64,000 nt of DNA from Colwellia sp. MB3u-41 (GCF_014076845.1 NZ_JACGUT010000075.1:143349-207348); one strand, 5' to 3'. Positions 1 through 8,312 are shown, numbered from the stretch's first letter. Numbers and translations are program-made. The notes: generated by a model from the sequence alone, not told the origin.

Positions 1-1
1 A

Positions 2-298
2 TTCGCTTTTTTACTTACTGCTTGTAGTTCAATACCACAAGATAAAATAGTAAAAAAACCTTTGATTTCTGATCATCATCTCATGATGTCATTACTTCAT
101 CGCCCGGTTACGGAAGATCAAAAAATGATGCTAGCATTCGCCGAACAACGCGAACGTTACAGTAACGATATTTTTATTAATACCGTTAGTATAAAAGGCC
201 CAAAAACTGACGAGGATAATACTCAAAGAACACAACATGTTTATGCCGCATTAATTGAAAGAGACGTGAATTCAATCAGAATTATGGCAGCAGAATAA
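2..298 (+). CDS. Lipoprotein, C-terminal part, cut by the window edge
   Basis: The reading frame is open from the first base, and its first readable residues are F-A-F-L-L-T-A-C-S-S. That is the end of a signal peptide with a lipobox (L-T-A-C), so the mature protein probably begins at the cysteine near base 23 and is anchored to a membrane by lipid. The mature part is about 90 residues, hydrophilic and charged, ending in MAAE, and I recognise no domain in it. A TTG at 62 could be mistaken for the start, but the lipobox upstream in the same frame argues that the true start lies before the window. Function unknown. The next gene, truC, converges on it with only 9 bases between. Confidence 0.7.
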   Translation, partial: FAFLLTACSSIPQDKIVKKPLISDHHLMMSLLHRPVTEDQKMMLAFAEQRERYSNDIFINTVSIKGPKTDEDNTQRTQHVYAALIERDVNSIRIMAAE

Positions 299-307
299 AT
301 TGATTAT

Positions 308-1069
308 TTAAGAAGTTAAGCTATTTATTGTCTTTGGATCCCAAGCGAGTTCATCAAAAACCTGTAACCACTGTTGGTCAAAACTAGCCTCGATGATCAC
401 CTGACACTTTGTTATAGGATGAATAAACTCTACTTTTTTTGCTATGAGCATTAAGCGTTTAAAACCAAAATTTTTGATGAAAAATGGATTTTGTTTATTA
501 TCACCATAATTAATATCGCCAATAATCGGATGTCGTAAATGCGCTAGGTGTCGACGAATTTGATGCCTTCTTCCCGTAACGGGTCGTAATTTTATTAAAG
601 AGTATCGGACACTATCAAACTTACCCACTTGTATCGGTAAGCTTGCCGTTAGTAAAGATTCAAAGTGAGTAACAGCCTCTTGTGGCGCTTTATCTGGACT
701 GACATTTTTATCACCTAATTTATCTAATTTTTCTTTTAACGGATGATCTATCTCTCCTTCGCCAAGCAAATGTCCACGTGATAAAGCGATATATGTTTTT
801 TGAATTTTTTTATCGATAAATACTTGCCCCATCAAACGCGCAACCTCTTCATTTAAACCAAATAATAAAACCCCTGATGTTGGTCTGTCTAATCGGTGAA
901 GGGGATAAACATATTTTCCCACTTGGTCGCGAACTAACTGCAAAGCAAAGTATATTTCATCTTTGTCCATATAACTTCTATGGACAAATAAGCCCGCTGG
1001 TTTATCAACCGCGACGATATATTCATCTTGATATAATATCGTTAATATGGGTTTTTCATCAAAAGGCAT
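308..1069 (-). CDS. truC: tRNA pseudouridine(65) synthase TruC
   Basis: RluA/TruC-type pseudouridine synthase of 253 residues, the usual TruC length. In E. coli, TruC isomerises uridine 65 of tRNA-Ile and tRNA-Asp. The catalytic motif H-R-L-D-R-P-T-S-G is present with the aspartate at about residue 61, and the family motif G-R-R-H-Q-I-R-R-H-L lies in the C-terminal half. There is no S4 domain, which fits TruC rather than RluA/C/D. The start ATG at 1069 gives the standard N-terminus leading into the I-L-Y-Q-D-E-Y-I-V-A-V-D-K-P strand. It is divergent from the DUF3549 gene, about 110 bases away. Confidence 0.9.
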   Translation of the reverse strand: MPFDEKPILTILYQDEYIVAVDKPAGLFVHRSYMDKDEIYFALQLVRDQVGKYVYPLHRLDRPTSGVLLFGLNEEVARLMGQVFIDKKIQKTYIALSRGHLLGEGEIDHPLKEKLDKLGDKNVSPDKAPQEAVTHFESLLTASLPIQVGKFDSVRYSLIKLRPVTGRRHQIRRHLAHLRHPIIGDINYGDNKQNPFFIKNFGFKRLMLIAKKVEFIHPITKCQVIIEASFDQQWLQVFDELAWDPKTINSLTS

Positions 1070-1179
1070 GATTATCTCAGGGTTTATTATCTATGATGCA
1101 AAAAGCAAATAGTATTGATCTATTATTATCTCTATAATGCCAACATTATTCGATTATTATTTTATTTATTATTTTATCT

Positions 1180-2229
1180 ATGAGTACTATTTCTACTATT
1201 TCTGAATTATTAACACTTTCTGGATCTCAATATAGGGTTTTTGATATTGGCCGGAAAATAGATAAATTGTCTAAAGAAACGTTTACTAAAATTGAAGCTA
1301 ACCAAATTCCTTACCCATTTCCTTCTCAAGGGCATGCATTTATAGCGATATCTTTTTGGCAAAAGCCAAATTCGTCGCTATATTTATGGTTTGTAAAATT
1401 ACCGCTTGATGAGCGAGGTTTACTTAACCTTGTAGCAAGAGATCATTTTATTGCAATTATTATTGAAGCATTGGGCGCAGAGCTTAATACCTCACCAAAC
1501 GAGCAACAAGAAGCATTACTTAAAAGTAACCCCTATCATTTTACACCACCACAATACAAATTAGCTTATTTAAATAGTTTGATTTCTGTGGAAACAAAAA
1601 ATAAGAGCAGCCAATACTTTTCAGGCGCATTAAGCTACTTATCAGGTGATAAAGATTGGCAAAACTGGCAGTCTGTTGGTGTGCAAGGGTTAAATGATTT
1701 TGCTGTGCGTTTATCTGATAAGAAAATGCAAAAAATATTAGTGAATGCTTTGCCACATTTACCTAAGCCCGTTTTACAACCCTTATGTTCTGCATTAGAA
1801 AATGTAAAATTACCGGTAGAAGTTATTGATGTACTCATTGCAAAATTTGAAAGCCTAGTAACCCATAAAGAGACTAACCAAACAACAGTGTTGAGTTTTT
1901 TATTACGCAGTTTAGCCTCAAGTTTTCAGCATCCCCATGTTGTACGATTTATTAATACTCTTATTGAGCAGCCATCACCTGAAACGTCAATGTCTGAAGA
2001 AATAGCCATAGTCATTACAGGAAGATGCTGGCAAGTTTTCAATAATGAACAACAAATAATGATCTTTTTTGAGTTATTAGTTGACCAGCAAGAACTTGAA
2101 GTATTTCAAGCAATTTTCAAAGACCTTGTTGCTATTCCAGCATTACGTCCATTAATATTTCAATGTATGAGATCGCCAAAACGTAGCCAAGCATTAAGTA
2201 AAGCTATTGGTCTATTATTTCAACGCTAA
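1180..2229 (+). CDS. DUF3549 family protein
   Basis: Soluble protein of 349 residues that I match to the DUF3549 family of gammaproteobacteria from the N-terminal pattern (ISELLTLSGSQYRVFDIGR) and length. No signal peptide, membrane segment or catalytic motif is visible. The C-terminal two thirds is rich in short helices with leucines and looks alpha-helical, possibly repeat-like. It is followed after 15 bases by a DUF3301 gene on the same strand, so the two are probably co-transcribed. These families lie near truC in several Alteromonadales and Vibrionales. Biochemical role unknown. Confidence 0.75.
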   Translation: MSTISTISELLTLSGSQYRVFDIGRKIDKLSKETFTKIEANQIPYPFPSQGHAFIAISFWQKPNSSLYLWFVKLPLDERGLLNLVARDHFIAIIIEALGAELNTSPNEQQEALLKSNPYHFTPPQYKLAYLNSLISVETKNKSSQYFSGALSYLSGDKDWQNWQSVGVQGLNDFAVRLSDKKMQKILVNALPHLPKPVLQPLCSALENVKLPVEVIDVLIAKFESLVTHKETNQTTVLSFLLRSLASSFQHPHVVRFINTLIEQPSPETSMSEEIAIVITGRCWQVFNNEQQIMIFFELLVDQQELEVFQAIFKDLVAIPALRPLIFQCMRSPKRSQALSKAIGLLFQR

Positions 2230-2244
2230 CTATAGAGACCTCGA

Positions 2245-2544
2245 ATGGAAAATATATATTTATTACTGATTGTTTGTTTATTTTTGTGGTACTTCATTTA
2301 TCTCAGAAAAGTATCTGAATACGCTTTACGCCATATAAAGGCCTATTGTGATAAGGATGGCTTACAGTTTATTTCACTTTCTCGAAGCTCAAGTCGATTA
2401 ACCTTTAACAAAGCTTTAGGGCCTCATTGGATAAGTGTCTTTGACTTTGAGTTTAGCGGGGATAGAGAATCAAGTTATCAAGGTCAAGCGACTTTAAAGG
2501 GATTTAAACTTGATAGTATCCATGTACCGATGTACAAAATTTAA
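2245..2544 (+). CDS. DUF3301 family small membrane protein
   Basis: Protein of 99 residues with one N-terminal membrane helix (about residues 4-20, LLLIVCLFLWYFIYL), then a basic segment and a small globular domain containing D-G-L-Q-F-I-S-L-S-R-S-S-S-R-L. The pattern and length match DUF3301. The position 15 bases after the DUF3549 gene suggests one transcript. No enzymatic residues are evident. The gene ends shortly before a tandem repeat and a hairpin that can serve as its terminator. Function unknown. Confidence 0.75.
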   Translation: MENIYLLLIVCLFLWYFIYLRKVSEYALRHIKAYCDKDGLQFISLSRSSSRLTFNKALGPHWISVFDFEFSGDRESSYQGQATLKGFKLDSIHVPMYKI

Positions 2545-2608
2545 ATGCCAAACGACAATTAACAGTGGCAAAAAAAGTTAAAAAATACAGACATGCATTA
2601 GATGCATG

Positions 2609-2695
2609 CCATCTCATTATAACGTTCATCCTGAACATATATGCTCTTTGGTATCCATACCATCTCATTATAACGTTCATCCTGAACATATATGC
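2609..2695. repeat. Tandem repeat, two 36-base copies at a 51-base period
   Basis: The 36-base string starting CCATCTCATTATAACG and ending CATATATGC occurs at 2609-2644 and again at 2660-2695 without a mismatch. The 15-base spacer after copy one and the sequence after copy two are also related (both end in GGTAT), so this is a 51-base tandem duplication. Small inverted repeats surround it: CATGCAT-TAG-ATGCATG at 2592-2608 and GGTAT-CC-ATACC at 2650-2661. It lies between convergent genes. Only two copies exist here. Confidence 0.85.
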
Positions 2696-2716
2696 CATTC
2701 GGTATAATCGAATGGC
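2694..2716 (+). terminator. Probable terminator of the DUF3549-DUF3301 unit
   Basis: Perfect 8-bp stem GCCATTCG / CGAATGGC with loop GTATAAT, followed by ATTTTTAG on the plus strand. It lies after the DUF3301 gene and before the converging chemoreceptor gene, where a terminator is expected. The T run is short. Confidence 0.6.
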
Positions 2717-2761
2717 ATTTTTAGACTTAGGTATTATTAAAACCTTTTACAGAGATTTATC

Positions 2762-3802
2762 TTAATCAACTGCACCGATGTCTTTAGCTAATTGCTTAGA
2801 GAGTGACGTTAATGTATCAACCACTTTGAAACTTGCACTCTCCATCACTGTCAGTGCTTTTAGGGCACGTTCATTATCACCTTTAGCATGCGCCTTCAAC
2901 GCTTCAATACCATGACTATGAACATCTATATGTGGGGCTTCTATTTGCTTGAAGGCACTTTTACTGGCGTACTTTTCTGCTCCTTCTCCTTGGTAAAACC
3001 ACTTTCCTAGTCGACACATCGTATGGTCAGTAAAGTCAGCAGCAGTTTTATCAGACATACCGAGCATCACCTTATAGACATCAAGTTTCCAAACGACATG
3101 GTCCATTTTTACCGTTTGTAAAAATGAATCGGCGGTAGTATTAGTAATAACCGAGTACATATTTTTAGATAAGGTGACAATTTTCTTAGCCGTGGTTTCT
3201 ATAGAAGAGGTACTAGCACTTATTTCTTGACTATTATCTCCCACGTGGCTTATACCACTGATCACTTCTCCCATTTGCGTATTTACTTGCTCAATAAGAT
3301 TGGATATTTCATTAGAAGCTTCTGCCGAGCGTTGGGCCAATGTTCGGACTTCATCGGCAACAACAGCAAAACCTCGACCTTGCTCTCCTGCCCTAGCGGC
3401 TTCTATGGCGGCATTTAATGCCAATAAGTTTGTTTGGTCTGAAATGCCTTTAATAATATTTACAAAGTCATTAATACCTGATGATACTGTTTTTAATTGA
3501 TCGGCTGATGAAGAAGCCGCTTGAGTATCTGTAGAAATTTGTGAAGTAGAAGTAATCGTACTGGACAGCATCTCCATAATTTGCTCAAAGAGCGCTTGTG
3601 ACGACTGAAACGTATCTCGATGTTGATTTAAATGGGCTGATGATAGGGCTAGATCTTCACAAATAAGGTTAACGAGCGACGATGATTGCAACCATAGTTT
3701 ATTTATTTCTTCTTGCGTACGATAGCGTGTAGAGTTACTTGAAATATCTTCGACAAGTTGACCTCTCTCTTTGTCAGCTAAAGCTAATTCAGCCTCTAAC
3801 AT
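2762..3802 (-). CDS. Soluble methyl-accepting chemotaxis protein with C-terminal CZB domain
   Basis: Cytoplasmic chemoreceptor with no membrane helix. The conserved signalling tip is at about residues 125-158 ([16 protein letters not shown] then F-A-V-V-A-D-E-V-R). A zinc-binding CZB domain follows, with H235 in K-M-D-H-V-V-W-K, C263 in C-R-L-G-K-W-F-Y and H291/H295 in P-H-I-D-V-H. CZB receptors in other bacteria report on zinc or oxidants such as hypochlorous acid. The ATG at 3802 is the first standard start, but the frame stays open upstream to a stop, and residues resembling the family N-terminus ([11 protein letters not shown]) are encoded from an ATT at 3877. The real start may be that ATT. 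Role beyond chemotaxis-type signalling is not shown. Confidence 0.88.
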   Translation of the reverse strand: MLEAELALADKERGQLVEDISSNSTRYRTQEEINKLWLQSSSLVNLICEDLALSSAHLNQHRDTFQSSQALFEQIMEMLSSTITSTSQISTDTQAASSSADQLKTVSSGINDFVNIIKGISDQTNLLALNAAIEAARAGEQGRGFAVVADEVRTLAQRSAEASNEISNLIEQVNTQMGEVISGISHVGDNSQEISASTSSIETTAKKIVTLSKNMYSVITNTTADSFLQTVKMDHVVWKLDVYKVMLGMSDKTAADFTDHTMCRLGKWFYQGEGAEKYASKSAFKQIEAPHIDVHSHGIEALKAHAKGDNERALKALTVMESASFKVVDTLTSLSKQLAKDIGAVD

Positions 3803-4020
3803 TTCGATACGTGTCGTTAATTGACGGTTCTCAATAGTAAGCTGGGAAATTTTTTCTTTATTTTTTTCACCAAAAATCCTGTTATTTACTACCTTTAGTA
3901 TAAAATTTCATCTCGTTAATATATATTAAAAAAAGCAGATGCATAGGCTTTTTTAGATATATAAGAGTATGCTAAAAGCAACAATGCCTAAAATTAATTA
4001 ATGAAACGGAAGTATAAACA

Positions 4021-4539
4021 ATGAATAACGCAATAAAGGTATTTACGGTTTTTTTTATTCTAACATTATCTTTTTCAAACTATGCCCTAGCATCAGATAG
4101 TGTTATTGAAAAAATAGCAGCAAAAAATGTTCAACAGTTTAGCCCGCAATTTATTATTGGCGGTCAACCTAACGAAGATGATTTAGTTATATTATCGAAA
4201 AGCGGCATTAAAACAGTAATTAACCTACGTGGCGAGGGTGAGTTTAACGGGTTTGACGAACAAGCTACAGTTGAAGCGTTAGGCATGAATTATATCGCAG
4301 TGCCCATTAACGGTGCCAATGGTATTAATAAAGAAAACCTCGCGCTATTTACTTCAGCAATATCAAATCACGAGAAAACATTTGTTCATTGCGCAAGTGG
4401 TAACCGTGTTGGTGCTATGTTCGCACTAGATGCACACTTCAATCACGGTAAAAATATTGAAGAAGCAATCACTACAGGAAAAAGCTCGGGCTTAGCAAGC
4501 TTAGAATCGACTGTTAGAAAGATCATCATAACTCAGTAA
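4021..4539 (+). CDS. Secreted DUF442-like protein tyrosine phosphatase
   Basis: Protein of 172 residues with a signal peptide (MNNAIKVFTVFFILTLSFSN, likely cut after A-L-A near residue 24). The rest is a small cysteine-phosphatase fold: I-G-G-Q-P near residue 47, V-I-N-L-R near 66, and the P-loop V-H-C-A-S-G-N-R with C124 and R129. The C-x4-R spacing is typical of the DUF442/beta-lactamase-hydrolase-like family rather than classic C-x5-R phosphatases. It probably works in the periplasm; the substrate is unknown. A single gene with its own strong terminator, convergent with ybaB. Confidence 0.78.
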   Translation: MNNAIKVFTVFFILTLSFSNYALASDSVIEKIAAKNVQQFSPQFIIGGQPNEDDLVILSKSGIKTVINLRGEGEFNGFDEQATVEALGMNYIAVPINGANGINKENLALFTSAISNHEKTFVHCASGNRVGAMFALDAHFNHGKNIEEAITTGKSSGLASLESTVRKIIITQ

Positions 4540-4545
4540 GTAAAA

Positions 4546-4573
4546 TGCCAGTTTCTTGTTAAAGAAACTGGCA
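4546..4573. terminator. Bidirectional terminator between the phosphatase gene and ybaB
   Basis: Perfect 12-bp stem TGCCAGTTTCTT / AAGAAACTGGCA with loop GTTA, in the 58-base gap between convergent genes. The flanks are AT-rich rather than clean T runs, but stem length and position make a two-way terminator the simplest reading. Confidence 0.75.
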
Positions 4574-4597
4574 CATTAATTCACAACGTAACGTTGA

Positions 4598-4924
4598 TTA
4601 AAACGGCATTTTCATCCCAGGTGGTAATTGCATACCACCGGTTAAAGCACCCATTTTATCTTTATTTTGTTCTTCGACACGACGAACAGCATCATTAAAT
4701 GCTGCTGAAATCAAATCTTCAAGCATATCTTTATCATCAGCCATTAGACTATCGTCAATTTCAACACGTCGAACGCTGTGACTACCTGTCATCGTTACCT
4801 TAACCATACCAGCACCTGACTCACCGATAACTTCCATTTTAGCTAATTCTTCTTGGGCTTTAGCCATTTTTTCTTGCATTTGTTGGGCTTGTTTCATTAA
4901 GTTGCCCATGCCACCTTTCATCAT
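4598..4924 (-). CDS. ybaB: Nucleoid-associated protein YbaB/EbfC
   Basis: Protein of 108 residues with the full YbaB pattern: N-terminal [11 protein letters not shown] helix, central V-K-V-T-M-T-G beta strands, and C-terminal P-P-G-M-K-M-P-F. The family forms a dimeric DNA-binding protein. It lies 66 bases downstream of dnaX on the same strand, the usual order. The recombination gene recR, which commonly follows ybaB, is absent: the next gene converges and a terminator intervenes. Confidence 0.93.
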   Translation of the reverse strand: MMKGGMGNLMKQAQQMQEKMAKAQEELAKMEVIGESGAGMVKVTMTGSHSVRRVEIDDSLMADDKDMLEDLISAAFNDAVRRVEEQNKDKMGALTGGMQLPPGMKMPF

Positions 4925-4990
4925 AATTTTTTCTCCAAAGTTCTATTGCCAGCAAAGATAGAGTTTAACACGGCAAATATCAAGTAACAG

Positions 4991-7063
4991 TTATAATGCT
5001 ACAATTGTGTTTTCATCTAATTGGGCTTGGAAATGCATTTTCAAGCCCATAATTATTTCATCATTTTCTAATAATTCTTTCGCATAATCATAACGTTTAT
5101 CATTAATATGCGATTGAATTTGATACGGATCATGCGATGTCTCGTCGACAATCGTTAATTCTACAGTAATTTTTCGCTTTAAAAACTCAGAGATGGATTG
5201 CTCTAGCTTTTTGTGAGCAACATCACTGTTTAAATGTTTTGTCGCTTGATTTAAATTAAGTAGCAAAAAATCGTCAGTTGATTGCTCATTAACAGTTGCA
5301 TGTATCGCTAATTGACGCAGACGCCCCGTAAGTGACATTGCATCAATCATATTTGCCCATTTATCAACTTGATTTGCTGAGCGAATCTTTGCTGGGTCAA
5401 TCACATTTACATCAAAAACCTGCTCTGAAATAGACTCAAATCGAGGAATATCAAGTCTTGGTGCATCCTCAATTTTTGATACCATAACCTCGTTACTGGA
5501 AGTATCTTGACGCTCTATAGCGTCATCAGACTTTTTTGCGCTATTCTCCAAGCCCTTTTTTCGACTACGTAACATATTTCTTGTCGCTAAAGCACGCTCT
5601 ATAGGTGATTGAACAAGCGGTGTATCGCTAGTTGACGGTTCGATATCTACATTTTGAGGAGCAACCGTTGAGTTATGATCAACTTGTTCTAATGAATTAT
5701 CAAAGGGTGTTAAAGTCTCTGTATCAATATAACGAGGAGAATTATTCTCTTGCTCTATATCCCCAAGCGCCTTTATTTCTAAAGGAGGTATTTCAGCCGG
5801 TGATAATGGCGATGTTATCGCTTCAACCTCTGGTAAAGTGTTAGCTTCCTCAAAAGAAGGCTCATCTGTTACCAGATTAACGTTGCTCAGTGATTTATGG
5901 ATATTTGTTTCATCAAATGTCACATCATCGAAATCATTTGTAGCGCGGGTAGAATTATCAGGAATGCTTTCGCTATTTTTTAATGGTCTAAACGCCAACA
6001 ACCGAAGTAATAGCATATCAAACGCCGCTTGCTCGTCTGATGCATAAGGTAAATCTTTTCGCCCATTGAGCACAATTTGATAGTATAACTGAATATCTTC
6101 AGCACTCATGGCTTGACTGAACTTTTCAACCAAGAGGTTATGCTCTGGTGATAAGTCAAAATGTTGCCCGATGACTTGTGTCATGGCTACTTGGTGTAAC
6201 AACTGAATAAGTTCAGCGGTTAAACGACTGTAATTAGGTGCATAAGACGCAATGTCTAATGAAAGGTGCATTAGAGCCTTTGGATTTTGCTTTAACAACG
6301 TAATGAGTATTTTAAAGACCCAGTTTTGGTCGACACCACCTAGCATTTGCTGCACATTGGCTAAGGTAATACACCCCTGGCCTTGTGCGATACTTTGGTC
6401 AGTTAAGCTTAAACAGTCACGCATACTGCCGCGAGCGGCTTTTGCTAATAACGTTAAAGCGCCCTTTTCAACTGAAAAATTTTCTGCATCAAGTATCTGC
6501 TGAGTCTTTTGCTCTATTTGACTCACCGTTAATGCTTTTAAATGAAATTGCAAACAACGAGATAACACAGTAACAGGAAGTTTTTGTGGATCGGTTGTCG
6601 CCAAAATAAACTTCACATGCTCAGGTGGTTCTTCAAGCGTTTTCAATAACGCATTAAAACTACTGCGAGAAAGCATATGAACTTCATCAATTAAATAAAC
6701 TTTATAACGGCCTCGTGTAGGCGCGTATTGTACGTTATCAAGAATTTCACGGGTATCATCAACTTTTGTTTTAGAAGCCGCATCAATTTCGAGTAAATCG
6801 ATAAAACGGCCTTGGTCGATATCTTGACAAGTATCACAAACGCCACAGGGTGTTGAAGTAATGCCTTGTTCGCAGTTCAAACTTTTAGCAAAAATTCGAG
6901 CTATCGTCGTTTTGCCAACTCCACGCGTACCCGTAAATAAATAGGCATGGTGCAAACGCTGTTGTGTTAACGCATTGACTAAAACAGTAACGACATGTTC
7001 TTGACCCACTAATTCTGTAAACTTTTTAGGGCGCCATTTACGTGCTAATACTTGATAACTCAT
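4991..7063 (-). CDS. dnaX: DNA polymerase III tau subunit (and predicted gamma form)
   Basis: Clamp-loader ATPase of 690 residues. Walker A G-T-R-G-V-G-K-T at about 45-52, zinc-binding cysteines C64, C73, C76 and C79, Walker B L-I-D-E-V-H near 124-129, and sensor S-R-C near 168-170. After the conserved clamp-loader domains (to about residue 370) comes a long acidic, low-complexity linker, then the C-terminal domain that in tau contacts polymerase and helicase. At codons 509-511 (A-K-K) there is a slippery A AAA AAG with a hairpin just after it, and a -1 shift there would end translation after one more codon, giving a 512-residue gamma. Downstream of apt by 8 bases and upstream of ybaB, so probably one operon. 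Confidence 0.96.
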   Translation of the reverse strand: MSYQVLARKWRPKKFTELVGQEHVVTVLVNALTQQRLHHAYLFTGTRGVGKTTIARIFAKSLNCEQGITSTPCGVCDTCQDIDQGRFIDLLEIDAASKTKVDDTREILDNVQYAPTRGRYKVYLIDEVHMLSRSSFNALLKTLEEPPEHVKFILATTDPQKLPVTVLSRCLQFHLKALTVSQIEQKTQQILDAENFSVEKGALTLLAKAARGSMRDCLSLTDQSIAQGQGCITLANVQQMLGGVDQNWVFKILITLLKQNPKALMHLSLDIASYAPNYSRLTAELIQLLHQVAMTQVIGQHFDLSPEHNLLVEKFSQAMSAEDIQLYYQIVLNGRKDLPYASDEQAAFDMLLLRLLAFRPLKNSESIPDNSTRATNDFDDVTFDETNIHKSLSNVNLVTDEPSFEEANTLPEVEAITSPLSPAEIPPLEIKALGDIEQENNSPRYIDTETLTPFDNSLEQVDHNSTVAPQNVDIEPSTSDTPLVQSPIERALATRNMLRSRKKGLENSAKKSDDAIERQDTSSNEVMVSKIEDAPRLDIPRFESISEQVFDVNVIDPAKIRSANQVDKWANMIDAMSLTGRLRQLAIHATVNEQSTDDFLLLNLNQATKHLNSDVAHKKLEQSISEFLKRKITVELTIVDETSHDPYQIQSHINDKRYDYAKELLENDEIIMGLKMHFQAQLDENTIVAL
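5508..5561 (-). promoter_or_regulatory. Programmed -1 frameshift signal in dnaX
   Basis: Reading the minus strand, in order: a first A AAA AAG (5555-5561, in frame as R-K-K); an SD-like GGAG (5546-5549); eight bases; the main heptamer A AAA AAG (5531-5537, in frame as A-K-K); spacer TCTGA; and a perfect 7-bp hairpin TGACGCT-ATAG-AGCGTCA (5508-5525). A -1 slip at the main heptamer reads GTC then TGA, so translation stops at once. This is the layout of the known E. coli dnaX signal. A slip at the first heptamer would also stop quickly, after four codons. Frameshifting itself is inferred. Confidence 0.85.
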
Positions 7064-7071
7064 ATTACTGC

Positions 7072-7626
7072 CTAATCGTCGTTATATTGCAATAAAGAGT
7101 GAATAGATAACCCTAGATCTGTTAAACGTTTTTCTCCGCCCAAATCAGGTAATGAAATCACAAATGCAGCATATTTCACTTCAGCCCCTAGCCCTTTAGC
7201 AAGGCTCATCGTTGCTTCAATTGTTCCACCCGTTGCAAGAAGATCATCTACTATTAAAACTTTATCGTTGCTTGTTAATGCATCTTGATGAATTTCTAAC
7301 GTATCAGTACCATATTCTAATTGATAGCTTTGGCTATTCCTAGCTCTTGGAAGCTTGCCAGGTTTACGAACAGGAATAAAGCTTATCCCTAGCGCTAGGG
7401 CCAAAGGAGCACCAAAAAAGAAGCCACGTGCTTCAGTACCAATAATTTTAGTAAAGCCGTGATCTTTATATTTAGCCACGAATAAGTCTATCGTTAACTG
7501 GTAAGCAGCAGGGTTATCGAGCAAACCAGTAATATCACGAAATAAAATACCCGGTTTAGGATAGTCAGGAACAGCATGAATTGAATTTTGTAAAAGTAAA
7601 ATTTGTTTGTCAGTCATCGTCAGCAT
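7072..7626 (-). CDS. apt: Adenine phosphoribosyltransferase
   Basis: Purine salvage enzyme converting adenine and PRPP to AMP plus pyrophosphate in the cytoplasm. The sequence has [11 protein letters not shown] near residue 21, [10 protein letters not shown] in the middle, and the PRPP-binding motif [13 protein letters not shown]. Length 184 is that of E. coli Apt. A second ATG three codons in (7617) would give M-T-D-K-Q, closer to other family starts; neither has a clear ribosome binding site. It ends 8 bases before dnaX, as in many gammaproteobacteria. Confidence 0.95.
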   Translation of the reverse strand: MLTMTDKQILLLQNSIHAVPDYPKPGILFRDITGLLDNPAAYQLTIDLFVAKYKDHGFTKIIGTEARGFFFGAPLALALGISFIPVRKPGKLPRARNSQSYQLEYGTDTLEIHQDALTSNDKVLIVDDLLATGGTIEATMSLAKGLGAEVKYAAFVISLPDLGGEKRLTDLGLSIHSLLQYNDD

Positions 7627-7678
7627 ATCAAAAGTATAAATTTATCAAGTCTAAAGAATAAAGCAAAAGGAGGATGAT

Positions 7679-8062
7679 TTACAGTGAATAACGACTTGTA
7701 TTGTTTTTATTTATTAGATTTACAGCACTAAGCAAAATATTTTCGTCAATTGGCTTCGCTATAATGGCTTGAAAAGAAAAGAAGCGGGTTAAAGCGATGA
7801 CATCAGTTGTGTTTTGCGTCGTCATAAAAATAATAGGAATATTAGCCGTATTTGGTTTTTTAAGAAGATTTCTACTTAGTTGAATACCATTCATAACAGG
7901 CATGAGATGGTCAATAATAAACAAGTCAAACGATTGTTGTTGCGCCTTTTCAAAGGCATCTAAACCGTTTAAAGCGGTATCAATGGTATTGCCCTGTTGT
8001 TCCAGCAGTGGTCTAATAAAATCTAAGACCTTCTTTTTATCGTCAACAAGCAATATATGCAT
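7679..8062 (-). CDS. Stand-alone response-regulator receiver protein
   Basis: CheY-like receiver of 127 residues without an output domain. Acidic pocket D7/D8 in L-L-V-D-D, phosphorylation site D51 in F-I-I-D-H-L-M-P-V-M-N-G, and the conserved lysine in I-A-K-P-I near residue 103. Single-domain receivers act by protein contact, for example on a kinase, flagellar motor or phosphorelay. No kinase gene is adjacent, so the partner cannot be named. Upstream on the same strand, 40 bases away, is a 41-residue membrane protein gene with an FNR-type site, and the two could share a transcript. Confidence 0.85.
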   Translation of the reverse strand: MHILLVDDKKKVLDFIRPLLEQQGNTIDTALNGLDAFEKAQQQSFDLFIIDHLMPVMNGIQLSRNLLKKPNTANIPIIFMTTQNTTDVIALTRFFSFQAIIAKPIDENILLSAVNLINKNNTSRYSL

Positions 8063-8102
8063 AATGTTAATTCTTCGTAATTTTTAGTTAAACAAACAGA
8101 GA

Positions 8103-8228
8103 CTAATTTGAAAGAAGTGTAAACCAACCCATAACCATGGGTAAAAGAGGTGCAGAGAATAAAGCAATAACTGCTACCAATAAATGGCGTTTCGATGTAC
8201 TGTCTTTAAAGTCTTCGTTATCTGACAT
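8103..8228 (-). CDS. Small single-span membrane protein, 41 residues
   Basis: ATG at 8228 reads M-S-D-N-E-D-F-K-D-S-T-S-K-R-H-L-L-V-A-V and ends in L-L-S-N before a TAG at 8103. Residues about 15-39 form one hydrophobic helix with two prolines, after an acidic then basic N-terminus. A ribosome site AGGA lies 7 bases before the ATG. A perfect FNR-type palindrome sits 71 bases upstream of the start, so expression is probably linked to low oxygen. It faintly resembles NapE/TorE-like accessory proteins, but not enough to name it. Function unknown; it may be co-transcribed with the receiver gene. Confidence 0.65.
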   Translation of the reverse strand: MSDNEDFKDSTSKRHLLVAVIALFSAPLLPMVMGWFTLLSN

Positions 8229-8298
8229 TATTATTCCTGTAACTGCAAAATTATGAGGCAGTATTTTAGCCGAGAACGTAATTTATTTCTAGATAAAC

Positions 8299-8312
8299 TT
8301 GATCTAGATCAA
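8299..8312 (-). promoter_or_regulatory. FNR-type binding site upstream of the 41-residue protein gene
   Basis: TTGATCTAGATCAA is an exact match to the FNR consensus TTGAT-N4-ATCAA and a perfect palindrome. The gene on its left is transcribed away from it and a terminator lies on its right, so the 41-residue membrane protein (and perhaps the receiver after it) is the only evident target. A TAAAAT at 8263-8268 could be the -10 box, placing the site centre near -49, slightly off the canonical -41.5. Binding is inferred. Confidence 0.7.

Noticed and set aside
2609..2695. Possible CRISPR array
   Set aside because: Only two copies, with one spacer of 15 bases that is itself part of a 51-base duplication; no cas genes.
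2565..2765. Plus-strand frame of 66 codons over the tandem repeat
   Set aside because: Its protein is just the translated repeat twice, and it contains the hairpin likely to be a terminator; no family resemblance.
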